From contig JAWWCA010000078.1 in the NCBI GenBank assembly GCA_033720695.1, positions 1 to 14,697 on the forward strand: a stretch of DNA of 14,697 bases. Reading direction: 5' to 3'. The stretch comes from DATGQT01 sp033720695. Its GTDB lineage: Bacteria > Bacteroidota > Rhodothermia > Rhodothermales > Rubricoccaceae. Positions 1-6,756 of the stretch are shown here, piece after piece. The position numbers and the translations under genes were made by a program. The notes below the pieces were generated by a model. The model worked only from the letters and a program-made list of their open reading frames with translations. It ran no database searches and was not told the origin of the DNA. The first letter of the stretch is position 1, and each line of letters begins with the position of its first letter.

Positions 1-663
1 CCCGCTCCCCCCGTGCCCGTCGGTGCGTTCTCGCAGGCCTCTCCCGGGGGGCTCCCGTCCGGATGGGAGCCGCTCCAGTTCGGAGACACGCGGCCCTCCA
101 GCTACCGCCTCGTGCACGAAGGCGGCGTGACGGTCGTCCGCGCCGAGGCCGACGGCTCGGCGTCGGGTCTCGTCCGTCGTATCGACATCGACCCCACCCG
201 CTTCCCCGTCCTCCGCTGGCGGTGGAAGGTGGAGGGCGTGGTTCCGGGCGGCAGCTACACCCGTCGGGACGGCGACGACTACGCCGCGCGCGTCTACGTC
301 ATCTTCGACTACCCCGTCAGCGCGCTCTCCTTCGGCGACCGGCTGAAGTACAGGGCGCTCCAGGCCCTCGGCTACCGCGACCTCCCCACCCGCGCGCTCA
401 ACTACGTCTGGGCCAACCAGCCGTCGGCACGCGCGACCCGCCCGAACGCCTACACCGACTGGGTGCAGATGGTGCCGGTCGAGCGAGGGAGCCGCCACGC
501 CGGGACGTGGCGGGACGCGCGCCGCAACGTGGCTGAGGACTACCGTGCCGCCTTCGGCGAGGAGCCCCCGCCCATCGCAGGCATCGCCATCATGACGGAT
601 GCCGACAACACCGGCGCGCGCGCCGTGGCCTACTACGGCGACCTCTCGATGACGGAGGAGTAG
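1..663 (+). CDS. DUF3047 domain protein, 5' end cut by window
   Basis: The reading frame is open from the first base to the TAG at 661-663, so the true start, and probably a signal peptide, lies to the left. A GTG at 13 is the first possible start inside the window, but nothing supports it. The protein matches the DUF3047 pattern throughout: a 'LRWRWKV' strand, 'DDYAARVYVIFDYP', 'LNYVWANQ', and near the C-terminus 'FGEEPPPIAGIAIMTDADNTG' (in two parts) and 'AVAYYGDLSM'. Members of this family are usually exported beta-rich proteins of unknown function; the DxDNTG segment near the end is the most conserved part. The gene converges on the peroxidase-like gene, with only 13 bases between the stops. 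Family assignment is firm; function is unknown. Confidence 0.85.
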   Translation, partial: PAPPVPVGAFSQASPGGLPSGWEPLQFGDTRPSSYRLVHEGGVTVVRAEADGSASGLVRRIDIDPTRFPVLRWRWKVEGVVPGGSYTRRDGDDYAARVYVIFDYPVSALSFGDRLKYRALQALGYRDLPTRALNYVWANQPSARATRPNAYTDWVQMVPVERGSRHAGTWRDARRNVAEDYRAAFGEEPPPIAGIAIMTDADNTGARAVAYYGDLSMTEE

Positions 664-676
664 GCCCGCGCCCCGT

Positions 677-1090
677 CTACATCATCTGCGACTTGGCATG
701 GTCCATCATCTGGAGGCCGTGCACGAGGGAGGCGCCGCCGCGGATGGCGCAGGCCACGTGCACGGCCTCCGTCATCTGCTCAAGGTCCGAGCCCTTCGCC
801 AGCGACTCCTGCGTGTAGGCGTCGATGCAGTAGGGGCACTGGACGGCGTGGGAGACGGCGAGGGCGATGAGGGCCTTCTCGCGAGCCGATAGGGCGCCGT
901 CTTCGAAGACCTGGCCGTAGTACGAGAAGAAGGCGTCGGCGAGGGAGGGGCTGCCCTCCGCGATCTCGCCGAACCGGGGGAGGTGGTCGGGGCGGTAGTA
1001 GGGGTCCACGGGAGGGGGCTCTGGAAGGAGGAAGGGCAGGGCCGAACGAGGCGCTGGGCCGCTCGGTTTCGCCGGCCGAGCGGTTGTCAT
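677..1090 (-). CDS. AhpD/carboxymuconolactone decarboxylase-fold peroxidase-like protein
   Basis: This 137-residue protein has the all-helical AhpD/CMD fold. Helix 'SAREKALIALAVSHAVQ' leads into the redox pair C85-P-Y-C88, followed by 'IDAYTQ' and a helix with 'EQMTEAVHVACAIRGGASLVHG'. The segment 'YYRPDHLPRFGEI' (31-43) before the core, together with 'QCPYCIDAYT', resembles from memory the subfamily named arsenosugar-biosynthesis-associated peroxidase-like, which often sits beside the radical SAM protein ArsS. No ArsS is in the window. The position that holds His in CxxCxxxH of classical AhpD is Tyr92 here. The ATG at 1090 is the only start that leaves the whole core; the first 25 residues are Pro/Ala-rich and may be a poorly conserved tail. 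It is transcribed divergently from the GAF protein gene. The fold is certain; the arsenosugar link is tentative. Confidence 0.85.
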   Translation of the reverse strand: MTTARPAKPSGPAPRSALPFLLPEPPPVDPYYRPDHLPRFGEIAEGSPSLADAFFSYYGQVFEDGALSAREKALIALAVSHAVQCPYCIDAYTQESLAKGSDLEQMTEAVHVACAIRGGASLVHGLQMMDHAKSQMM

Positions 1091-1115
1091 TTCTGGCCGG
1101 GCACCGATAGATTGC
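1084..1115 (+). promoter_or_regulatory. possible promoter for the GAF/GGDEF-like gene
   Basis: TTG at 1084-1086 is followed after 21 bases by TAGATTGC at 1108-1115, close to the Bacteroidota pattern TTTG-N19-TAnnTTTG. The start codon lies 92 bases downstream, which would give a leader of about 85 bases. The -33 part falls inside the start of the divergent gene. This is a pattern match only. Confidence 0.3.
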
Positions 1116-1207
1116 ACCACACTGACGCCCGCAGTCTCACGCCGGCACGGACGCCTCCTGCCGGCCCCGCGCGGGCGCCGCTCGCGCGCTCCCTCTCCCA
1201 CGTTCCC

Positions 1208-2581
1208 ATGGAGCCCCTCGTCGCGATCAGCTCGGCCTGGGTCGTCGTCGGCCTCCTCCTCCTGGCCCTCGTCGCCCTCGGCCTCGCCGCTCTCGGATGG
1301 CAGCGGAGCCAGCGACGCATGCCCCGCGCGGCGTCGCCGCTGACGGGTCCCAACGACCTGGACCGGCTCGGCCTCTCCGAAGTCCGCCCCGCGGCCGCAC
1401 CTCCCCCCTCGGCAGCGGCCCCGGCCGCGCCCGACCCCGAACCGACGCCTGCTCAGCCTCTGGAGGCTGCCCCTGACCGTATGAACCCCCACGACGACGC
1501 GCCCCTCGACGAAACCGGCGTCTCGTCGGCCCGGCCTGCTCGGTCGGCCCGGCCGGCCGAGACCGCCAGCCCCACACCTCCGGGGCCTTCGCTGCCCCCG
1601 GATCCCTACGCCGCGCCGCAGTCGTCGCTCTGGAACGGTGTGGCTCCCGAAGCGGTGACGCTCCTGCTCGCCTCGCTGCGGGCCGCCCTCCACGCCCAGT
1701 CCGTCGCCCTCCTCCGCTACGATGAGGGGGGCGACGTCTACGCGGTGGACGCGCTCGCAGGGCGGGGACCGGAGACGCGGACGGGGGCCATCCCGGCCGC
1801 CGGCAGCGCGCTCCACCAGGTCCCCGGCGACCGCTCTATCTCGCTTCTCGAAGACGACGCCCTCGGCGCGCTCCAGTACCACGACGACCCCTCCGAGCGC
1901 GTGGGCCACGCCGCGGCGCTCGCCCTCGACGGTCTCGCCGCACGCACCCTCCTCGTCGCCGACGGCGCCGCTGGCTCGGCGCCCTTCGCGGCTCGGCACC
2001 TCACCCTCTTCGGGGAGTACGCCGACCTCCTCAGCCACCTCCTCGGGGCCGGCTCGGAGACGCAGGGGGACACGCCGCCCGACGCCTCGGCGGTCGATGC
2101 ACCCGGTGCCGTGGAGATGGAGGCCGTGGCCGGCGCGGCGCCCGAGGAGGCGGCGCCCGAGGACGCGGAGCCCATCCGGCCCCGCGCCGAGATCATCGCC
2201 GAGGAGATGGCGGCGGCCCGGGCGGCGGAGCGGCCCCTGGCCCTGGCCCTCGTCGTTCCCCACGACGCGGAGGCCGTCGCGAAGGAGGGGCGGGCGGCCG
2301 TGCGCGCCGCCGAGCACGCCCTCTTCGAGCGGCTGCGCGGGGTGGAGGGGAGCGCCCGCGTCGAGCACTTCGGCGAGCTGATGGCGGGGGTCTTCTGCCA
2401 CAGCGGCCCCACCTTCGTCGAGGCGTGGGCCGAGCGGGTCGCCGCCTCCGGCTCGCCCGTCCACGTGGGCGTGGCCCTCTTGCGTGCGCGGCACCTCGAC
2501 GCCGAGGCGCTCCGCGCCGACGCGGCCGCGGCCCTCCGCGCGGCCTACGACCGTGGCGAGGACTGCGTGATCCTAGAGTGA
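1208..2581 (+). CDS. membrane-anchored protein with GAF-like and degenerate GGDEF-like domains
   Basis: This 457-residue protein starts at the ATG at 1208, directly before a single transmembrane helix (about 10-30) followed by WQRSQRR, so most of it should be cytoplasmic. Residues 40-140 are a Pro/Ala/Asp-rich linker with repeats such as SARPARSARPAE. Residues 141-280 look like a GAF domain: helix 'EAVTLLLASLRAALHAQ', strand 'SVALLRYDE', and a closing helix 'LTLFGEYADLLSHLL'. After a second acidic linker, 325-457 has the layout of a GGDEF domain: strand 'LALALVV', a helix, then 'RVEHFGELMAGVF' where active cyclases have R-x-GGDEF, then 'VHVGVAL', and an ending 'AALRAAYDRGEDCVIL' like the usual A-L-Y-x-A-K-x-x-G-x-N. 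With FGEL (388-391) in place of GGDEF, cyclase activity is unlikely, so a sensory or scaffold role is inferred. The domain calls rest on pattern and were not confirmed by a search. Confidence 0.75.
   Translation: MEPLVAISSAWVVVGLLLLALVALGLAALGWQRSQRRMPRAASPLTGPNDLDRLGLSEVRPAAAPPPSAAAPAAPDPEPTPAQPLEAAPDRMNPHDDAPLDETGVSSARPARSARPAETASPTPPGPSLPPDPYAAPQSSLWNGVAPEAVTLLLASLRAALHAQSVALLRYDEGGDVYAVDALAGRGPETRTGAIPAAGSALHQVPGDRSISLLEDDALGALQYHDDPSERVGHAAALALDGLAARTLLVADGAAGSAPFAARHLTLFGEYADLLSHLLGAGSETQGDTPPDASAVDAPGAVEMEAVAGAAPEEAAPEDAEPIRPRAEIIAEEMAAARAAERPLALALVVPHDAEAVAKEGRAAVRAAEHALFERLRGVEGSARVEHFGELMAGVFCHSGPTFVEAWAERVAASGSPVHVGVALLRARHLDAEALRADAAAALRAAYDRGEDCVILE
2135..2164 (+). repeat. two-copy 15-base tandem repeat inside a coding linker
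   Basis: GCGGCGCCCGAGGA occurs at 2135 and again at 2150, giving the protein repeat APEEAAPED in the acidic linker between the GAF-like and GGDEF-like domains. It is likely a small slippage product in low-complexity sequence. Confidence 0.5.
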
Positions 2582-2646
2582 TCGGGCGCCGGACGCGCTG
2601 AGGCGCGCCTCCGCCCAGCCGCTGGCCGACCCCCGTTCTCCCCTCG

Positions 2647-3816
2647 ATGCTCATCGTCTCCATCGTTCTCGACGGCGCCGGCGTGGGCGAGGCGCCCGAC
2701 GCGGCGGCCTACGGCGACCTCGGCAGCGACACGCTCGGCCACGTCTGCGCCGCCTCTCGCCCGCACCTCCCCCACCTCGCACGTCTCGGCCTCGGCCGCA
2801 TCCGCCCGCTCGACGGCGTCGAGGCCGTGGCGGCCCCGGCGGCCTCGTGGGGGCGCATGACCGCGACGGCCGCGGGCAAGGACTCCACGACGGGCCATTG
2901 GGAGCTGGCAGGCCTCGTCCTCGACGCGCCCTTCCCCACGTACCCCGACGGCTTCCCGGACGAGATGATCGCGGCATTCTGCCGCGAGGCCGGCGTCGAG
3001 GGCGTCCTCGGCAACCGCGCCGCCTCCGGCACCGCCATCATCGCCGAGTTGGGAGAGGCGCACGAAGAGACGGGCCGCCCCATCGTCTACACCTCCGCCG
3101 ACAGCGTCTTCCAGATCGCAGCGCATACCGACACGATTCCCCTCGACGCCCTCTACCGGATGTGCCGCCTCGCCCGCGACCGCGTGTGCGTCGGGGAGCA
3201 CGCCGTGGGGCGCGTCATCGCCCGGCCGTTCGTGGGGCGGCCGAGCGCGTACGAGCGGGTCTCGGCCGCGCGCAAGGACGTCGCCCTCCGCCCGACGGGG
3301 CCGACGGTGCAGGAGGCGCTCCAGGCGGCCGACGTGCGGACCGTCGCCGTCGGCAAGATCGCGAGCCTCTTTGGGGGGGTCGGCTTCGACCGGGCGGTCA
3401 AGACGAAGGGGAACGCCGACGGCGTCGAGAAAACCCTCGGCGCCATCCGCGAGGCCGCCGCCGCCGGCGCGCCGACGTTCGTCTGGACCAACCTCGTCGA
3501 CTTCGACGAGCTCTACGGCCACCGGAACGACCCCGACGGCTTCGCCCGCGCCCTCGAAGCCTTCGACGCCGCCCTCCCGGCCCTGGAAGCGGCCCTGCCC
3601 GAGGGGGCCGTCCTCCTCCTCACCGCCGACCACGGCAACGACCCGACGACCCCCGGCACCGACCACACGCGGGAGCGCGTCCCCCTCCTGGTTCTGGAGA
3701 AGGGACGGGCAGAGGGCCGGGACCTCGGCACGCGCGCCACGTTCGCCGACCACGCTGCCACCGTCGCCGCCTACTTCGGCGCGTCCTGGGACGGGCCCGG
3801 CGTACCGTTCGGCTGA
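2647..3816 (+). CDS. deoB: phosphopentomutase
   Basis: This enzyme interconverts ribose-1-phosphate (or deoxyribose-1-phosphate) and the 5-phosphate, linking nucleoside breakdown to central metabolism in the cytoplasm. At 389 residues it has the usual length. It is an alkaline-phosphatase-superfamily enzyme with every expected metal or active-site segment: 'VLDGAGVGEAPDA' with D9 near the N-terminus; 'DSTTGHWE' (79-86) with the Thr that is phosphorylated; the cap region with 'TSADSVFQIAAH'; 'NLVDFDELYGHRND' with D286 and H292; and 'TADHGNDPTTPGTDHTRE' with D328, H329 and H340. It lies 65 bases after the GAF protein gene and could be read from the same transcript; that gap holds only a 12-base palindrome (2600-2611). 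Its last 46 bases overlap the end of the gene on the other strand. Confidence 0.96.
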   Translation: MLIVSIVLDGAGVGEAPDAAAYGDLGSDTLGHVCAASRPHLPHLARLGLGRIRPLDGVEAVAAPAASWGRMTATAAGKDSTTGHWELAGLVLDAPFPTYPDGFPDEMIAAFCREAGVEGVLGNRAASGTAIIAELGEAHEETGRPIVYTSADSVFQIAAHTDTIPLDALYRMCRLARDRVCVGEHAVGRVIARPFVGRPSAYERVSAARKDVALRPTGPTVQEALQAADVRTVAVGKIASLFGGVGFDRAVKTKGNADGVEKTLGAIREAAAAGAPTFVWTNLVDFDELYGHRNDPDGFARALEAFDAALPALEAALPEGAVLLLTADHGNDPTTPGTDHTRERVPLLVLEKGRAEGRDLGTRATFADHAATVAAYFGASWDGPGVPFG

Positions 3817-4136
3817 GCCGGCGCGGCCAGCTGGCGCCGCACCTTCTGCACCGTCGACCAGGCCCCGAAGAGCACGAGCCCGGCGATCACGGCGTACACC
3901 CACGCCGGGATGTTGCGCCCGGCCACGAGGAGGTAGAGGTAGGCCGAGACGAAGAAGAAGCCCGTCAGGAACGCCGGCAGCGCCGCCGGCCGCTTCCGCC
4001 GCAGGTTGCGGACGGTCCACGCCATGCAGACCGTGAAGAACGGGATGGCCCCGACGTAGATGGCGCCGAAGACGAGGGGGTCGACGCCGTACTGAGCGCC
4101 GAGGCCGAGGAACCAGTCGCGGAGGGCATCCCACAT
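3771..4136 (-). CDS. small three-helix membrane protein, unknown function
   Basis: This 121-residue protein starts at the ATG at 4136 (MWDALRDWFLGLG). It has three hydrophobic segments at about 20-40, 53-72 and 76-94, separated by a basic loop with RNLRRKRP (43-50), and ends in a Pro/Gln-rich polar tail. The basic loop and 'TVQKVRRQ' after the third helix suggest where the cytoplasmic faces lie. I do not recognise a named family. It is probably real: the hydrophobic pattern is regular, and the segment between deoB and the next gene has no other candidate. Its 3' end overlaps the deoB coding region by 46 bases on the opposite strand, so the tail after about residue 105 is doubly coding. It is divergent from the thioesterase gene. 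Confidence 0.75.
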   Translation of the reverse strand: MWDALRDWFLGLGAQYGVDPLVFGAIYVGAIPFFTVCMAWTVRNLRRKRPAALPAFLTGFFFVSAYLYLLVAGRNIPAWVYAVIAGLVLFGAWSTVQKVRRQLAAPAQPNGTPGPSQDAPK

Positions 4137-4232
4137 GGGGGAAGAGGGCGGGGTTGGACTGCGGGAGCGGGGGGTGAACGCGGAACGCCGCGCCGCGTTG
4201 TCACGCCCCGATCCCCCACCCATCGCCCCTCC

Positions 4233-4643
4233 ATGCCCGACCTGCCCGCCGACCTCTTCGACCGCCCCTCCCTCGACAAGACTCTCGGCATCGAGTACGA
4301 GGAGCTGACCGCCGACCGCGTCGTGGCGACGATGCCGGTCGAGCCGCGCGTGCACCAGCCGCTCGGGTACCTCCACGGCGGCGCCAGCGTGGTCCTCGCC
4401 GAGTCGGTGGCGTCGATGGGGGCGAACGCGACGGCGTTCGCGCACGGCAAGGCCGCCTTCGGGCTGGAGATCAACGCGAACCACCTCCGGCCGAAGCAGG
4501 AGGGCACGCTCCGCGCCATCGCCGAGCCGCTGCACAAGGGGCGGACGACGCACGTGTGGCAGGTGCGGATCGTCGACGAGGCCGAGGCCCTCATCTGCGC
4601 CGCCCGCTGCACGCTCGCCCTCGTGGACATGCCCGCGTCGTAG
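4233..4643 (+). CDS. hotdog-fold thioesterase (PaaI/YdiI type)
   Basis: This acyl-CoA thioesterase has 136 residues, the usual length for a single hotdog domain. The active-site stretch 'HQPLGYLHGGASVVLAES' (41-58) closely resembles E. coli YdiI (MenI), which hydrolyses 1,4-dihydroxy-2-naphthoyl-CoA in menaquinone synthesis; E57 would be the catalytic carboxylate and H48-G49-G50 the substrate-binding turn. The C-terminal strand set 'GRTTHVWQVRIVDEAEALICAARCTLALV' (read in two parts) completes the fold. A menaquinone role is plausible but not shown, since no other men gene is nearby and related enzymes act on other aryl- or acyl-CoAs. The ATG at 4233 fits the family's N-terminus. There are 54 bases before serA, which has its own candidate promoter. 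Confidence 0.9.
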   Translation: MPDLPADLFDRPSLDKTLGIEYEELTADRVVATMPVEPRVHQPLGYLHGGASVVLAESVASMGANATAFAHGKAAFGLEINANHLRPKQEGTLRAIAEPLHKGRTTHVWQVRIVDEAEALICAARCTLALVDMPAS

Positions 4644-4668
4644 CCGGCGGCGGCGGGCGGGCGGCGGG

Positions 4669-4676
4669 TATCTTGC
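4669..4676 (+). promoter_or_regulatory. candidate -7 box of serA promoter
   Basis: TATCTTGC lies in otherwise GC-only sequence between the thioesterase and serA. It ends 21 bases before the serA ATG and resembles the Bacteroidota -7 box TAnnTTTG. No clear -33 TTG is present at the expected distance. It suggests that serA is transcribed with a leader of about 15 bases. Confidence 0.45.
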
Positions 4677-4697
4677 GCGCCCGCCTGCCCGTCCCCC

Positions 4698-5924
4698 ATG
4701 GCCGTCCACTCCTTCCCGCGCGAGCGGCTCAAGGTCCTCCTCCTCGAAGGCATCCACCCCACCGCCGTCGCCGCCTTCGAGGAGGCCGGCTACACGACCG
4801 TGGAGCGCCGCGAGGGGACCGTCCCCGAGGCCGACCTCCAGGCGCTCCTCGCCGACGTCCACTTCCTCGGCATCCGCTCGCGGACGCACCTCTCCGAGGC
4901 GATGCTGGCGGCGGCGCCGAAGCTCGTGGCCGTGGGCGCCTTCTGCATCGGGACGAACCAGATCGACCTGGCGGCGGCGGCGCGGCGGGGCGTGGCCGTC
5001 TTCAACGCGCCGTTCTCGAACACCCGCTCCGTCGCCGAGCTCGTCCTGGCCGAGGCGATCCTGCTCCTCCGCGGGGTGCCCGAGAAGAACTCGCGGGCCC
5101 ACCGCGGCGTCTGGGACAAGCGCGCCGACGCCCACGAGATCCGCGGCAAGACGCTCGGCATCGTCGGCTACGGCAACATCGGGAGCCAGCTCTCGGTGCT
5201 CGCCGAGGCGCTCGGCATGCAGGTCCGCTTCTACGACGTCGCGGCCAAGCTCCCGCTCGGGAACGCCGTCGCGGGCGCGTCGCTCGACGACGTCCTCGCG
5301 GCGTCCGACGTCGTCACGCTCCACGTGCCCGAGACGCCGGAGACCCACCGGATGATCGGGGCGGCCGAGCTGAGCCGGATGAGGCCGGGCGCCGTCCTCA
5401 TCAACGCCTCGCGCGGGACCGTCGTCGACCTCGACGCCCTCGCCGACGCCCTCGCCGAGGGCCACCTCCGCGGTGCCGCCATCGACGTCTTCCCCGTCGA
5501 GCCGCGCACGAACGAGGAGCCCTTCGAGACGCCGCTGCAGCCGTTCGACAACGTGATCCTCACGCCCCACATCGGCGGCTCGACCGTCGAGGCACAGGCG
5601 AACATCGGGCGGGAGGTGGCCGGCAAGCTCGTCCGCTACAGCGACAACGGGAGCACGATGACGTCGGTGAACTTCCCCGAGGTCTCGCTCCCGCCGCACC
5701 CGGGCCTCCACCGGCTCCTCCACGTCCACGAGAACCGGCCCGGCGTGATGAGCGCCGTGAACCGGGTGTTCTCCGAGATCGGCGCGAACGTGGCGGGCCA
5801 GTCCCTCCAGACGCGCGGCTCGATCGGCTACGTCGTCATCGATGTGGATACGGCGTCGTCGGACGCGGCGCTGGCGGCGCTCCAGGCCGTCCCCGGCACC
5901 CTCCGCGCGCGGCTCCTGTTTTGA
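4698..5924 (+). CDS. serA: D-3-phosphoglycerate dehydrogenase
   Basis: This NAD-dependent enzyme oxidises 3-phosphoglycerate to 3-phosphohydroxypyruvate, the first step of serine synthesis. At 408 residues it is of the E. coli type: a 2-hydroxyacid dehydrogenase core plus a C-terminal ACT domain, without the extra intervening domain of the long form. The nucleotide-binding loop is 'GIVGYGNIGS' (154-163); the catalytic Arg-Glu-His triad is R239 (ASRG), E268 (PVEP) and H291 (TPHIGGS). The ACT domain (about 338-408) carries 'HVHENRPGVMS' and 'IGANVAGQ', with His344, Asn346 and Asn364 at places that bind serine in the E. coli enzyme, so feedback inhibition by serine is likely. The two microcompartment vertex genes follow after 76 bases on the same strand; whether they share a transcript is not clear. 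Confidence 0.96.
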   Translation: MAVHSFPRERLKVLLLEGIHPTAVAAFEEAGYTTVERREGTVPEADLQALLADVHFLGIRSRTHLSEAMLAAAPKLVAVGAFCIGTNQIDLAAAARRGVAVFNAPFSNTRSVAELVLAEAILLLRGVPEKNSRAHRGVWDKRADAHEIRGKTLGIVGYGNIGSQLSVLAEALGMQVRFYDVAAKLPLGNAVAGASLDDVLAASDVVTLHVPETPETHRMIGAAELSRMRPGAVLINASRGTVVDLDALADALAEGHLRGAAIDVFPVEPRTNEEPFETPLQPFDNVILTPHIGGSTVEAQANIGREVAGKLVRYSDNGSTMTSVNFPEVSLPPHPGLHRLLHVHENRPGVMSAVNRVFSEIGANVAGQSLQTRGSIGYVVIDVDTASSDAALAALQAVPGTLRARLLF

Positions 5925-6000
5925 CAATGGCTGCCACAGCGCAGCGGTCGTATCCTCCGAGCGAAACCATCCCCTACCCTAGCCCGTCGCCCCCAGCCCC

Positions 6001-6345
6001 ATGCTCCTCGGCACCGTCATTGGCACCGTCTGGGCCACGCGCAAGGACGAGCAGCTCGTCGGGATGACGTTCCTCATCGTGCGGGAGGTGGACCTCGACG
6101 GGCAGCCGCTCGCCAACTACGTCGTCGCTGCCGACTCGGTCGGTGCGGGCGTCGGCGAGACCGTGCTCGTGGCCCAGGGCTCCTCGGGCCGTCAGACCGC
6201 CCTCACCCAGGGCAAGCCCGTCGACGCCGTGATCATGGCGATCGTGGACCGCCTCGACGTGAAGGAGGGGACCGCACGGATCGAGGTCCGCGCCGAGGCC
6301 ACGGATCCACTCGTGCTGCCGCTCGACGAGCCCGTGAACGCATGA
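6001..6345 (+). CDS. EutN/CcmL-family microcompartment vertex protein (first copy)
   Basis: This 114-residue protein has the full pattern of BMC-P proteins, which form pentamers that cap the vertices of bacterial microcompartments. It begins 'MLLGTVIGTVWATRKDE', continues with 'GMTFLIVREVD' and 'VAADSVGAGVGETVLVAQGS' (42-61), and has 'PVDAVIMAIVDRLD' (73-86) as the last core strands. A 20-residue tail extends beyond the usual core. No BMC-H or BMC-T shell gene, and no typical cargo enzyme such as an aldehyde dehydrogenase or a lyase, is in the window. It is followed by a second copy after 22 bases. The start at 6001 is set by the conserved first strand. The 76 bases before it hold a weak TATCCTCC (5951-5958) but no convincing promoter. 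Confidence 0.92.
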   Translation: MLLGTVIGTVWATRKDEQLVGMTFLIVREVDLDGQPLANYVVAADSVGAGVGETVLVAQGSSGRQTALTQGKPVDAVIMAIVDRLDVKEGTARIEVRAEATDPLVLPLDEPVNA

Positions 6346-6371
6346 CCCCATCCGCGGGGCCGACCCCATGA
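6342..6371 (+). other. possible 9-codon coupling reading frame between the two vertex genes
   Basis: An ATG at 6342 overlaps the stop of the first vertex gene (ATGA, 6342-6345). It opens a frame of nine codons (MTPSAGPTP) whose TGA at 6369-6371 overlaps the ATG of the second gene (ATGA, 6368-6371). Both junctions have the form used for translational coupling. The frame may simply be chance, since the peptide has no recognisable character. Confidence 0.25.
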
Positions 6372-6643
6372 ACCTCGGTCGTGTCATCGGGAGCCTCTGG
6401 GCCACGCGGAAGGATCCGTCGCTGGAGGGCAAGCGGATGCTCCTCGTCCAGCCTCTCCGCGCCGACGGCGCGCCGCGGGGCCGCCCCCTCGCCGCCCTCG
6501 ACACCGCCGACGCCGGGCCGGGCGACCGTGTGCTCTATGTCACGAGTGCCGAGGCGGCGCTGCCTTTCCGTCCGCCCCAGGAGCTCACCGCGACCGACGC
6601 GACGATCGTGGGCGTGGTAGACAGTGTGGACACAGGTGAATAA
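6368..6643 (+). CDS. EutN/CcmL-family microcompartment vertex protein (second copy)
   Basis: This 91-residue paralogue of the preceding protein shares 'GRVIGSLWATRKDPSLEGKR' and the closing 'TDATIVGVVDSVD' strand pair. The middle is changed: 'LDTADAGPGDRVLYVTS' matches the pentamer loop, but the usual G-S-[SA]-A-R segment is replaced by 'AEAALPFRPPQ', so its pore-side surface may differ. It has no C-terminal extension and is close to the minimal BMC-P length. Two different vertex proteins side by side suggest mixed use at vertices or two roles. The 113 bases after it hold a small CTCCC/GGGAG hairpin (about 6648-6664) and no gene. Confidence 0.9.
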   Translation: MNLGRVIGSLWATRKDPSLEGKRMLLVQPLRADGAPRGRPLAALDTADAGPGDRVLYVTSAEAALPFRPPQELTATDATIVGVVDSVDTGE

Positions 6644-6756
6644 GGGTTCTCCCCATTCGGGAGCGCTTGAGAAACAGTGGGATCTGCGGCCGGGGCATCG
6701 CGTTGTAGCGCCGCCCTTCACACGGCCTTCGCAGGTCTCCCACCACCTCCCTCGTC

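Noticed and set aside
1528..1560. Repeated TCGGCCCGGC units in the linker of the GAF protein as a possible array
   Set aside because: They are irregular low-complexity codons for Ser-Ala-Arg-Pro, too short and too few for a repeat array.
2600..2611. 12-base palindrome GAGGCGCGCCTC before deoB as an operator or terminator
   Set aside because: Short GC palindromes are expected by chance at this base composition, and no second copy or T-run supports a role.
4137..5927. Long minus-strand frame that would extend the small membrane protein upstream to 5927
   Set aside because: The extra N-terminal part is the reverse of serA and the thioesterase gene, is Arg/Val/His/Glu-rich and has no domain. 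The ATG at 4136 gives a sensible membrane protein.
5927..6067. Frame starting at ATG 5927 just after serA (MAATAQRSYPPSE)
   Set aside because: It runs out of frame into the first vertex gene, is Pro/Ser-rich with no character, and would overlap a conserved start.
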